This document shows positions 53,961 to 63,883 of a stretch of DNA of 64,000 nt, in pieces; within the stretch, counting starts at the first letter, position 1, and every line of letters starts with the position of its first letter. Made by a program: the position numbers and the translations under genes. The notes under the pieces were generated by a model. It was not told where the DNA came from. It was given only the letters and a program-made list of their open reading frames with translations, and did not search any database. This stretch comes from Azorinus chamasolen (lineage: Eukaryota; Mollusca; Bivalvia; Cardiida; Solecurtidae). The stretch covers positions 57,691,453-57,755,452 of the forward strand of contig OY755239.1 in NCBI GenBank assembly GCA_963576725.1. Reading direction: 5' to 3'.

Positions 53961-54482
53961 AAGAATTACTATGCTAGTAGTTTTGAAGTGTATTTTGGCG
54001 AGTTAGAAAAGTTGTTAAATGCGATACTTGGCGAGCATTTAACTACTTTTCTGACAAGCCAAAATACAGCTTAACTTCAAAACTACTAGCGTAGTAATTC
54101 TTTTATCATGCAACACCAATAAATATTGGAGAACATGAAGAAAAAGAAAGTTTGCTCAAGCGGTTCTGTCCCCTGAATAAAAATACATGCCAGTACAATA
54201 TACGTGACGCCATATTGCCGTGCAGCGACGTAGTCGATATTTACAACATAAACAAACTTGATTTAATCCTTTTATATGGACAAAACGTTGAGACAAAGGT
54301 GAGCAAATGTGTTCAATTTGATGTTTATGTTAAAATAAAAGCTTTCTGTTTTCCTCCTATTGGCTGAATTAAACTTGCACCCCAGTGGGGTCAGTTGCAC
54401 TGTACCTCACAAAATACAGCGTCGACGTGGAAAATATTATGCTAGTAGGAAGTGACTTTATTTTGTGACGTTGCATGATAAA
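53961..54482 (+). mobile_element. HP-4 composite element copy 2
   Basis: AAGAATTACTATGCTAGTAG hairpin (to about 54105) followed by the module bounded by TTATCATGCAAC and GTTGCATGATAA, the mirror arrangement of 35734-36277. It is inserted in the ATAACGGCATAT tract. Confidence 0.8.
54125..54370 (+). pseudogene. Exon-like frame inside HP-4 copy 2
   Basis: Continuous with no ATG. Conserved with the 36.0 kb copy up to the donor-like AAAG/GTGAGC (GT at 54299). In the 49 codons compared by eye I count about 5 silent and 15 replacement differences, which does not suggest protein-level constraint between these copies. Confidence 0.4.
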
Positions 54483-54530
54483 ACGATATATAAGACTACA
54501 ACGGCATAAAAATAACACATTATAATTTTA

Positions 54531-54707
54531 TACAGTACTACCACCTCCCTTCAACCTGAATTGTAGTTCAGAATAATATATATACATTTAGGCAGGTGGC
54601 TGCTTTTTGCAGGGTGAAAGTCGTTCACCCTACATTATGATGCCATCTGACTTCAAGACCGATATTTATACCAAATTAAATGTCCTGTCTAAAGGGGTTT
54701 TACTGTA
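54531..54707 (+). mobile_element. TA-2 MITE, collapsed hairpin
   Basis: TA-CAGTACTACCACCTCCCTTC to AAAGGGGTTTTACTG-TA; hairpin shortened to 'gcagggtgaaagtcgttcaccc'. Confidence 0.75.
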
Positions 54708-55325
54708 CATGTATAAGACTTTGTATGCTGAATCTATGTATCGGTATAATGACTTGTATCAACATAACGGCATACAAAACAAGGGTCAGTTATGTGTTAT
54801 TCCTTTAAACCTTTAATGGTGTAACCGATTCCTGGTTACATAACACACGCATATATTTTAATGCATTATTTGTAAGCAATGCATGTTTAGTTGTAAGCAT
54901 AGAGACTCCAGTATTTGAAACTAAATATAAATATAAACATTACACGGTGAATACATCGCTGATAATATTAAAAACATCTGAAATCAGATTCAGCTAGTGA
55001 GCCACATATTTATCATAGACTATTCCACTGAGGCAGCTGTGAAATATTCAAATTTGTGTCTGGTGTTCGCACTAATTATCAACCCCAGTTATGGGGGTAT
55101 TAGTTTTATAAATGAGGATAGTTATTCGAAATGACAAAATTACATCATTTTCCTGAAATCAACAACGTAATTGACGAACAATTTGCCAACTATGCCTTGC
55201 GTAAGACGCAACGGTTTTAATGATTTATTTAAGTGAGCAGAACAGCTTCGGAAAGTTGTTTTCGAATGTCAATGAATGCTTGTACACAATCCGTTGATAA
55301 TACATAGACAGTTAATCACCATTAT
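54708..55325. other. Unassigned stretch
   Basis: No supported feature. Confidence 0.5.
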
Positions 55326-55590
55326 GTAACCCTTCTGATGCCAAGCGAGTCGTGACTGGTATTTGCAAACAACTCCTGATGATGATCTGGGTCCATGCTT
55401 ATAAAACTTTTAGTTGAGTCTGAGTTCGTTCTCAAGTTTTTGATTGGTCAGATTTGAGCCAATGGCTCAAATCTGACCAATCAAAAGCTTGATAACTCAA
55501 ATCTGACCAATCAAAAGATTGAGAACGAATTCAGACTCAACTAAAAAGCTTTATAAGCATGGACCCTGAACTTGCAATTTAGATACCATT
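55326..55590 (+). mobile_element. TTAA-4-like piece split by HP-3
   Basis: 'taacccttctgatgccaag' and 'tttgcaaacaactcctgatg' precede the HP-3 insertion. The continuation is too worn to place exactly. Confidence 0.4.
55389..55568. repeat. HP-3 palindromic element copy 1
   Basis: Ends GGGTCCATGCTTATAAA and TTTATAAGCATGGACCC. The interior hairpin has 'tgattggtcagatttgag' facing two direct copies of 'caaatctgaccaatcaaaag'. It shares nearly all its sequence with 63491-63671. Confidence 0.9.
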
Positions 55591-55825
55591 TTATGGCGTA
55601 TCTACGAAGGGAAGATATTACCTTTTCATAGAGACAGTATAAAAAATACACCTTATTTTGATTCGCACAGTCATGGTATCTTTCATGAATAATTAGGTAG
55701 AGTGTTAATTGTCAAGCTCTTGTGGGACAAGCTCATAAAGGGAATGTCTACAATATCGTGTTTCTATGGTTCAACAGTCATTTCATTTATCTCACAGTTT
55801 CATCACTAATATTGTTCAATGAAGG

Positions 55826-56012
55826 CAACATAAACATCTGATGGATAGCAACATATACTTCTGACAGACGGCAACACATATACCTCTGACAGATGGAAAC
55901 ACTTACTTCTTACATATGGCAACGCATACTTCTGACAGATGGCAATACATATACTTGACAGATGACAACATACTTCTGACATATAACAACATATACTTCT
56001 GACAGATATACG
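55826..56012 (+). repeat. Minisatellite, unit about 25 bases
   Basis: About seven units of 'acatatacttctgacagatggca', irregular in length. Confidence 0.9.
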
Positions 56013-56329
56013 TAGTTTGATTGAAAGGGTATATATTTCAACGAAATTGTTGTAAAATCATTTAGGTAGTTCTGTTCAAATATCTCAATAATAGCAAGCG
56101 TGCAACGGCTTTTACGTATCACGTGCCTTGCTAAATAAAGCTCGTAGGTTTTCTTTCACGCAGCATTTATATCCACCAAGTAAAACATTCGTTATGACTG
56201 AGTATATCATTGTATTTGTTTTTTTCGTCTTGGTGTTTAGACAGGGCGAATATTATTGTGTAATAAAAATGTCTGTAGTATTGTTCTGGTATTTAATTAA
56301 CCTTAAGCTCCATATAGTCGAATGTTACC

Positions 56330-56442
56330 GTCTTTGAAACAGACTAAACCCAGATCAGAAACTTCTGTAGGAGGCGTCTGACCTAGGTCTGTTCTGAATG
56401 CTCAGAAAATAATATAGATCTCGTTCTACGATTTCCGCCATT
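56330..56442 (-). mobile_element. TTAA-1 hairpin, degenerate
   Basis: 'gaaacagactaaacccagat' to 'cctaggtctgttctgaatgc', then 'gatctcgttctacgatttcc'. Confidence 0.55.
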
Positions 56443-56662
56443 GGCGTACACGGCATGTGTTCAATTGCCGATATAAAGTCAATCTAATTGATTCTAATGT
56501 CACCATGTCTTAATTCTCAATTTGAAAATTCATGAAATAAAGTGTTATGGGACATAATCATGATATCGGTGATGTGCACTAAAGTATTCATCTTCTGATA
56601 CCAGATGCTCGCAACACGAGTGTATCGGCAAGGAATGTTTTTGTACAAAAAATGGTCCATTA

Positions 56663-56757
56663 GTGATGTAACCTTTAGTCTGCAAACAGTTTGGATGCAA
56701 ATGAGATGCTGGTTTGCTCGGCGTCTCACCAGGATGCAAACCGCTTGATAATCTGAC
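56663..56757 (+). mobile_element. TTAA-4 hairpin, worn
   Basis: 'gcaaacagtttggatgcaaa', GGTTTGCTCGGCG and 'ccaggatgcaaaccgctt'. Confidence 0.6.
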
Positions 56758-56758
56758 C

Positions 56759-56834
56759 GGCATTAAACAGCCATCAGCCTAAAAGTATCTAATTTCTTCT
56801 CTACTATAATTCCGGTTTAAGGGTTTTTACTGTA
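56759..56834 (+). mobile_element. TA-2 right-end fragment
   Basis: 'cattaaacagccatcagcc' to 'ccggtttaagggtttttactg-TA'. Confidence 0.65.
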
Positions 56835-56889
56835 TCATGATATTTGCCGCGTTCCTTGATATAATTTCGACAGTTATAAGTTAGTTTGC

Positions 56890-57260
56890 TAAAAAAAACA
56901 GTCCGACAGGGAGCGCTACGCACACAGGGACACGACATCAAACAATATAAAATTGACGAAGGGCACAAGAAGACATTAAACATTTATCGTACAAAAAGCA
57001 ATATTAACCATATAAGAACATAAATATATTTATATTATAAAACATAAAATGCCCCGGAATAGGTGATTGGTTAAATAAAGACCTAGACTAAATATGGTAA
57101 AACATTACCCCAAACGACGGACATTAATTTGCTTTGTGTGAATCATACATCGTATGCAAATCTCAATGTTCCCAATACACCACACACAATTCCGGACAAT
57201 AAGGTCAAACTAACCGAGACACCAACCGATGTCTTCCGGGAATCGCCTTGACAATGTTCA
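56890..57260. repeat. Possible dispersed repeat
   Basis: Composition differs from its neighbours ('cgacagggagcgctacgcac', 'ccaaacgacggacattaatt', 'ccgatgtcttccgggaatcg'). It resembles intergenic repeats I have seen in bivalves, but there is no second copy in the window. Confidence 0.35.
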
Positions 57261-57439
57261 CTCTTTGCACTTAGTAAAAGCAAAGTTTTGAGCTACTGAA
57301 GGAAAAACGTATTTAAGTGTTACTAAGACTGCAATAACTATATCTATATCAGGGAATGTGTGCTGAAATATATAGGTTAATATACACACATTGTTCAGTC
57401 AATACGATACAATAATATTTTATGTTGGGTATTTTGGGG

Positions 57440-57497
57440 TCTATACCGGGTTCAAAACTGTTTGACATTCGGTCATTGGTTTCTCAAAAGCTTGATC
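57440..57497 (+). mobile_element. TTAA-4 long-form flank
   Basis: 'aaaactgtttgacattcggtc' and 'ttctcaaaagcttg' match the outer flank of the long form at 17.1, 17.7 and 33.2 kb. No hairpin remains. Confidence 0.5.
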
Positions 57498-57699
57498 GAA
57501 TCGGAAGTAGACAAAATTACACAAGATTCAAATTTAAGAAGACATTTTTATTTCACAGCGAGGTGAGGTTTAACAACTATACCTACGTCTCAAATGACAC
57601 CCAAAGTGTTAAGTTATGACTATATTTGAGAGGCGGTTGGGGAAGCATGTCGTTCGGTGAGACGAAATACACTTGCCTCTGGTATTGAACTTCTAATAC

Positions 57700-57890
57700 A
57701 TGTGACTTGGGCTTGTTATAAAGGCGAATGTCAGTTGAAAATTGCACACCACTTAAGTCGGTGCTAGGGAAGTGTTGCCCTTTTAAAAACTGCTCATGAA
57801 CAGAATCAATAAAACCGAGTCTGCAATTTTCTCTTTTTGTATTGCTGCATTTGCTTTCGAAGGATCTCCTACTTTCAGAACTTTACGAAA
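57700..57890 (-). pseudogene. Coding-remnant fragment of the 13.4-15.2 kb element
   Basis: The minus strand reads ..VGDPSKANAAIQKEKIADS.. with VLLILFMSS, matching 14613-14700 and the flank after it ('gcccc.tagaac.ggcttaag'). Confidence 0.55.
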
Positions 57891-58927
57891 TATAGATATG
57901 ATAAACATCGTGTATATACACAACCCTAATAGCGTTACGATCCCCACGACTTGAAATACCTCTAGTTAACCCATAATGATAAGCGCGACATTTTCCGCAA
58001 TATAAGGGTTAAGTTTTCCGCCAGACATATGAACGTATATGGTATACTGTGATATTCATAGGTATCGGTACATACATAAATAATAATTAATTGCAAATAT
58101 CGGTGCTTGATTTTGCAAAAGTATCCCATGATTTATATTCACAAAACGCATAAGCATGCTAAAACATCGCCAGTAGTACATCTTTTTAAATATCATTTTA
58201 GAATGAAAAACTTCATAAGTATCTGTATTTCATTAATTGACTCTTTATTTGTTTCTCGGTCAAATATTCAAGGGCGGAAAGTGACGCGAAACTTGCTCAA
58301 GACCTATGTAGTTAGCTTCAAGTTTCTGACTAGATATTCCTGTGCTTGAATTTATGACCGAGAGAAAGAAAACAAAACAGCCAATTATTGATATGTATAT
58401 CATTATAAAACTTTATATAGTATTCTTTAATCGTACTGAGATGAGATGTACGTTATGAAGTAATTGTTCAACACTAATCTCCAATGTCTGTCGTTGATTT
58501 GAGGAAATGGTAAATAAGTGGATTGTGCCTATCATGCGCAGTTACGTAACCATTCAAAAAGTTTAACACGCCATCGAAAATCTCAGTTTGTTTGTTCCGT
58601 CTATTATTACATGGCATTTGAATGAAGCATCGCAGAGATGTTCCTTTCCGAAAATAAATTGTTATTGGTGACTCTGATTTCGGCAATATTTGGCTGTAAA
58701 CAGTCTGTAATAAATGTCGACTTGATTAGATATTGACAGAAGAATTTTATTGTCTTGAAACCCTAGAAAATAATTGAATCATTGGTGTTCGGTTGTCAAA
58801 TGTATCCTGCTTTTATGGAGTGGATTACCATACACTAGCGGGTTGTGGTTTTATATTCAGTCATTAGAAACACTGATGTGGCTAGTATGTCATAGTGAAA
58901 CACCTTTTTGATATAATATAATATGTA
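57891..58927. other. Unassigned stretch of 1 kb
   Basis: No MITE, RNA gene or convincing coding frame. Confidence 0.5.
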
Positions 58928-59110
58928 TACAGTACTATCTCAATAATCAGAACATTTAGTAATTAGGAACTTAGAACTTTGAATGCATTTGCCTACTTCA
59001 TGCTTGGTGAAAGTCATACTGAGTGCGCGTAGGGGAGCTTTCTCTGTGACTGTCATCCTACATTAAGCCTCCACCTGTGTATAGTATTGACAATGATACG
59101 CATTTGAGGG
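58928..59110 (+). mobile_element. TA-6 MITE, worn
   Basis: TA-CAGTACTATCTCAATAATC; 'ttggtgaaagtcatactgag' and 'gtgactgtcatcctacattaagc' are the hairpin arms; the right end has drifted. Confidence 0.65.
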
Positions 59111-59909
59111 GTTGGGTTCGTGCGGTTATACCGAAGTTTCGTATGACAATGAGCATCGGAACATGGTATTGTCAACAAACGTTTCTTGTAACTTAACACG
59201 AGTTCGTCTAAATTATGACACGAATAGAAACCTTTCTAAATTGATTATTCTCCGTATCAAATGCGAACGAACGAAATACCATTTTATCTAAAATTGGACA
59301 TAAAACGACTTGCCGTGTCGGCAGCAAAAGTCCTATCGCCCATGTATCAGGGGAGGCGTTGAGACATTGAATCTTGTGATTATATCTTTAATTACCCACT
59401 CAATCATGGAACACATTCCAAAGGCGTCGGGGATTTTATATGATATTGAGACGTGTGAACCGCATTTGAAACAGTAAATCTCTGCTTGACGTACTAAATT
59501 ATTGAATTCTAATTTGCCATCCAAAGTAATTTCATTCAAATTTTATGAAAAAACAACAACACATAATTATCGAATCGCGGGACTTTTCAAGCATTAGAAC
59601 TCTATGAATGTCTTTATTACACTGAGTATTAACAATAAGCAGGAATTACGCATGTGGGGCTAAATACAGGATGTTCAAGGGTATAAGAGAGTATGGTGGT
59701 GATATCATCGAAGGGGCATACATGTACTTCTTCCTCTATTTCAGCAGTTATGACTATGGTTGCAAGCCAGAGTGTAGCTGGTGATATGCACTTACGCACG
59801 TGCGTAACATCAATCAGAATAGTGAAAACAGTTATATTGCCAAAATAGAACAAAAGTCAAAGGTTAAGTGGAGTAGACTTTGAAAACCGTTCTGTCTTGT
59901 CATGTAAGC
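59111..59909. other. Unassigned stretch
   Basis: No supported feature. Confidence 0.5.
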
Positions 59910-60641
59910 TTAAACATATTCCCTCATATTAACGCACTGTGATGCCTCTGTAAAAGTCACTTTTGAAACCATTGTTATAAATAGAGAATTTGCTATTGTA
60001 ATACTACTGAACTATCTAAACATTTGAGTCCTGTCTTACTACTATCAAAGAACATGTAAAACGTTACTGTGGTAAAATATATGAACAATTTGGTATTAAT
60101 GTGTTTGGTCCAGAAGTTGAACATTACACAAGGTGGTCTTGCCTTGATTTTTGTAGATCTCTACATTTGCTTTTAGATAACATATTTATTTGCTATTGGA
60201 TGCCATATATCGTCAAATTCTTGTTATAACCATTGGTACCATTTGTGACCCTCTTGTTGCAGATTTGTTTTTGTATTGCTTTGAGAGGGATTTTACGCTA
60301 AGCTTAAAACCCGATACACAGGCTGATATTGTTAATGCTTTTAATAAAACGTCTAGATATTTGGACGATATTTTGAATTTGGATAATCCTTTTTGAAACT
60401 ATGGTTACTTCAATTTACCCGAGAGAACTGACGTTAAACAAAGCGAATTGTTCTGATATTACGACTTCCTTTTTAAATTTGAATCTTTCCATAATAAACG
60501 ACACATTCTCTTCCAAATTATACGATGAAAGGGAAGATTTTATTTTGTTTCATTGTTAATTAGCCTTTTCTAGATGCAGATGTGCCACTGTCTATATTTT
60601 ATGCCTTTTACCAGAGCCTGTACTTTGAGGGAATGGGTTAA
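59910..60641 (-). mobile_element. TTAA-3 MITE carrying a reverse-transcriptase fragment
   Basis: Left half TTAAACATATTCCCTCATAT to AACCATTGTTATAAATAGAG and 'aatttgct' (about 59998), i.e. up to the hairpin tip. The matching outer end 'tttgagggaatgggttaa' is at 60624-60641. Between them lies about 620 bases of reverse-transcriptase relic; the second hairpin arm is missing. Confidence 0.7.
60000..60615 (+). pseudogene. Reverse transcriptase fragment, Penelope-like or related (broken)
   Basis: Three successive frames read as one degraded protein: 60030-60180 (..YEQFGINVFGPEVEHYTRW.. and LHLLLDN), 60190-60390 (..PLVADLFLYCFERDF.. then RYLDDILNLDNPF with the catalytic YLDD at 60358-60369), and 60393-60560 (..SIYPRELTLNKANCSD.., SSKLYDERED). 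Two frameshifts (near 60185 and 60390) and stops (from 60416 in the old frame; near 60553 in the last) make it dead. The palm motif region and the following segment are present; the N-terminus and any endonuclease are missing. The DLFLYCFERDF..YLDD pattern is that of reverse transcriptases common in bivalve and lancelet genomes; assignment to Penelope-like elements is tentative. Confidence 0.82.
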
Positions 60642-60644
60642 AGC

Positions 60645-60730
60645 AGTAGCTACAAGTGAAAAGTAATACAGAAAGCTCCCATAGAGGTTTTCTGCAAAAG
60701 GTTCATCCAGCATTAAAGTACCAGCTACAG
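60645..60730 (+). mobile_element. TA-group hairpin fragment
   Basis: 'gtaatacagaaagctcccat', GAGGTTTTCTGC and 'ccagcattaaagtaccagc'. Confidence 0.5.
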
Positions 60731-61079
60731 TTTAGAAGCATTAGAGATCATGTTGGTGGGACTTTTGAGAGCGTATATTGCACAACACCTGTCAAATAGC
60801 TGCATCTGTTGTACGCTTAACACTTAACTAACCACTTATTAACAAAATGGGTCTTTACCAAGCAAACGAGTATTGGACTTCTTATGGACATCCTAATGAT
60901 TAAAATGCGAAACGATACACATGCATAGTGTGCAATGAGCATTTGTTGAGTATTTGCTATGTACTTAGAACACATAGTAGAACATGTTTTGAGGGACCAC
61001 TTCTTTATTGAAAACAAGAGTCTTAGATGTAAGTGTAAAAGTGTACATTTCACATGACAAACTAAACTAAGATACATTG

Positions 61080-61588
61080 CAAAACTAGCATGGTGGCTGC
61101 TACATGCAGGGTAAAAGTAAAGCAGAAAGCACCAATATAAGCTTTCTGCATTACACTTTCTGCATTACACTTTCTGCATTACTTTCGACCTGCATTTAGC
61201 TGCCACTTGTCTAAAAGACCGATATTTATACTGAATACAGTTGAACTCGATAACTCGAACTTGAAGGGACCATACAAATTAGTTCGAGATAACAGAAGTT
61301 CGAGTCATCCGATTTCTAATCTGAACAATTTCTCAATGTCACAGCTTAATACAGGTCTAAAGTAATGCTGAAAGCTCCTGTAGGAGCTTTCAGCATTACT
61401 TTAGACCTGTATTAAGCTGTGACATGTGTTTCCAGGTATCTATAGCGATACATTTTAGAGCAATTATGTATTGTAAGTTTTGAAAGGACTGAACTGTTTG
61501 TTCGAGTTATCCCAAAGTTCGAGTTATCCGAGTTCGAGATATCGAAGTTCAACTGTATTTAATGTCCTATGTAGAGGGGTTTACTGTA
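61080..61588 (+). mobile_element. TA-2 MITE with a TA-4 inserted in its right side
   Basis: Left outer end missing; hairpin 'ggtggctgctacatgcaggg' to 'gacctgcatttagctgccac' with a triplicated 'ctttctgcattaca' (61139-61183). The right side is interrupted at 61236 and resumes 'tttaatgtcctatgtagagg' to TTTACTG-TA at 61588. Confidence 0.8.
61236..61557 (+). mobile_element. TA-4 MITE, complete, nested in TA-2
   Basis: TA-CAGTTGAACTCGATAACTCG to CGAGATATCGAAGTTCAACTG-TA. Palindrome 61341-61424 is nearly perfect with tip AAGCTCCTGTAGGAGCTT. The outer ends contain several TTCGAGTTAT steps. Confidence 0.92.
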
Positions 61589-62484
61589 TGTTGTTACAAT
61601 AAGAGAACTAGGAGATGTTTGTTACCCGTCGGATGGGTACTTTTAGAGCCTGCTACTTGTGATTGACCCCGAATTTTGAACTGTGACTGATTACTCTAAG
61701 GGTTCAATTCAAATTTATATCATGCCATGTAACAATCGACGAAGAAATATACCAGAGCCTACATACACCTTGATCTTGATTAAGTATGGAATTGTATCTG
61801 TCTTGCATGTTTAACCCCAGGAGATAAAAATGCCGCTGTTATACGCTTTGTGAAATAAGATAAAACAGTCAACGATCTTCAACATTGAGTTCCACAGACC
61901 GATTAGCACTGCACAATTGTTCGTCGTCAGAATACCTCACACACTTTCCAACTTATTACCTTGGTTCAATATTGGAAACGATTTGCTTTTCGTGGAAACT
62001 GAATTGGATCAATTAATCCCTTTCTCGCTAGACTTTATTAGTCTCTGTAAAGTTATTAAACTTACGTCGTCTTTTTGTAAGAGTATAAACAAACAGAGAG
62101 GCAACTTTAAAACCCAACACATGTTGTAGGACGGATATTATGTGCGACGCATGGTTAAACAGGTCCGAAATACACGGTGAAATAATTGAATCATTCGCAC
62201 GTGCAACATAAATGCACATTTACGAGTATATCAAAATCAAACGAAATTTTTAATGTTGTACTTTGATACTATGAGCCGCATCTGTGCCCGTTATATTTCA
62301 CAGGTGCATATTTGAAGTGCAATCGATTTCCAACACTCATGAGCGGCCTTACTAAGCAAAGTAGACACGTATTACGTATGTCGCAAACTGGAGTTTACAT
62401 TATAAAGTTTGTCTTTCAACGACATGGCCATATATTAAACCCTAAGTAAATGGAAAAAATGTCCCCGGTCAGTTCAGTCATTAT
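61589..62484. other. Unassigned stretch
   Basis: No MITE. A 70-codon plus-strand frame at 61917-62129 has ordinary composition but no motif I know. Confidence 0.4.
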
Positions 62485-62548
62485 GTTATTCAGGAATATT
62501 CAGTAGGTATTGAACTTTGGGCTAAATATAGAACATGGATATGGTTAA
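62485..62548 (-). mobile_element. TTAA-1 long-form end fragment
   Basis: 'aatattcagtaggtattgaa' to 'atagaacatggatatggttaa'. Confidence 0.55.
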
Positions 62549-62570
62549 TCGTATTGCATTTATTTTCATA

Positions 62571-62790
62571 TTAATCCTTTCCTCCATAAATACGCCTTTC
62601 TACCATGAAGGAATAACCACTTCTTGAAACCATTGTGATAAATAGAGCATTTGCTCCTATAGGAGCAAATGCTCTATTTATCACAATGGTTTCAAACTAC
62701 AAAATTGTAACATTTTACTTTTCTCTAGTAAATGCTCCTTTTGGGTAGATTCATTCAAAGAGGTTGGGTCTATATGGAGGAAAGGGTTAA
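62571..62790 (-). mobile_element. TTAA-3 MITE with a perfect 68-base palindrome
   Basis: TTAATCCTTTCCTCCATAAA to GGAGGAAAGGGTTAA. The palindrome 62626-62693 pairs 34 bases with 34 bases, with no mismatch and no spacer, tip TTTGCTCCTATAGGAGCAAA. Confidence 0.95.
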
Positions 62791-62799
62791 ACACTATCC

Positions 62800-62865
62800 G
62801 TCGTATCCGATGACAAATAGTTTGCATCCTGGTGAAACCCTGTGCAAAGGCTATCATGGATTCAC
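62800..62865 (+). mobile_element. TTAA-4 fragment
   Basis: 'caaatagtttgcatcctggtg' and 'ccctgtgcaaaggc'. Confidence 0.4.
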
Positions 62866-62962
62866 CTATTGTGGCGAAGAGTAAAATACTGTCAACCCTG
62901 ATCAACACCACGTCTCTGGTGTAACGACGGAATTCAGTATTACATTGTACCATTATACTTTA

Positions 62963-63031
62963 CAGAGCAACATATAGAGATGCGTACTCAAAATTAATAC
63001 TAAAATCGTCATTTCTCCACCAAACCCTATG
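62963..63031 (+). repeat. HP-1 element, left half
   Basis: 'cagagcaacatatagagatg', 'ctaaaatcgtcatttctcc' and 'accaaaccctatg', then it stops. Confidence 0.6.
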
Positions 63032-63309
63032 ATCGTCATTGTTGCCGTGTTTTATTTATGCAAATTATGGACCTTAATATAAAATCCACGACATATTTGA
63101 CAACTATCGAAATAGTGTACGAATATTCAGACAATGCTGTAGGAAAAACATCGTGAACTTCAAAATATTAAAATAGCATACATGTATCGACTGTATTCAG
63201 GCGAACGTGGAAGTAAAACAGCTGATGACGTACCCGAAAATTATATATATCCTTTAATGTTGTACCTAGCAACCCTAGGCATCGTTCAATATTCTAGTCG
63301 GTAAAGAAG

Positions 63310-63691
63310 TGCAGTAAAACTTCTCTAAACCGGACGTTAAATTTAGTATAAATATCAGGTTTAGAGACAGATTGCAGCTTAATGCAGGATGAAAGTCATG
63401 CAGAAAGTTATAGGAGCTTTCTGCATGACGTTCATCCTTCATTAAGCTGCCACCTGCCTGAAAGGATCTTTGTTCTTATTCGCTAGAATTCAGGGTCCAT
63501 GCTTATAAACTTTTAGCTGAGTCTGAGTTCGTTCTCAAGTTTTTGATTGGTCAGATTTGAGCCTTTGGCTCAAATCTGACCAATCAAAAGCTTGAGAACT
63601 CAAATCTGACCAATCAAAAGCTTGAGAACGAAACTCAGACTCAACTAAAAGCTTTATAAGCATGGACCCTGGTTTAGATGGGTTCTATGGT
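63310..63691 (+). mobile_element. TA-2 MITE split by HP-3
   Basis: 'gcagtaaaacttctctaaac' and 'aggtttagagacagattgc'; hairpin tip AAAGTTATAGGAGCTTT (left core partly lost). The right side is cut at 'cgctagaatt' and resumes 'ggtttagatgggttctatgg'. Confidence 0.85.
63491..63671. repeat. HP-3 palindromic element copy 2, nested in TA-2
   Basis: CAGGGTCCATGCTTATAAA to its inverse; the same interior as 55389-55568. The flanks show no obvious target duplication. Confidence 0.9.
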
Positions 63692-63883
63692 AACCCCATT
63701 ATAAATGTTAGTATTTCGCTCTTACCGAGGTCAACGATAATCTAAATACGCATTGAAATACGTCAAGGCTAACTAGTTCATAACCGGATACAAAATCACT
63801 AATCCATATTGATATACAGAGAAGCTCTTTATAGCGGGCACTTATCTTATAAGCATACACGTCTTCGATTATCACAGATTTCT

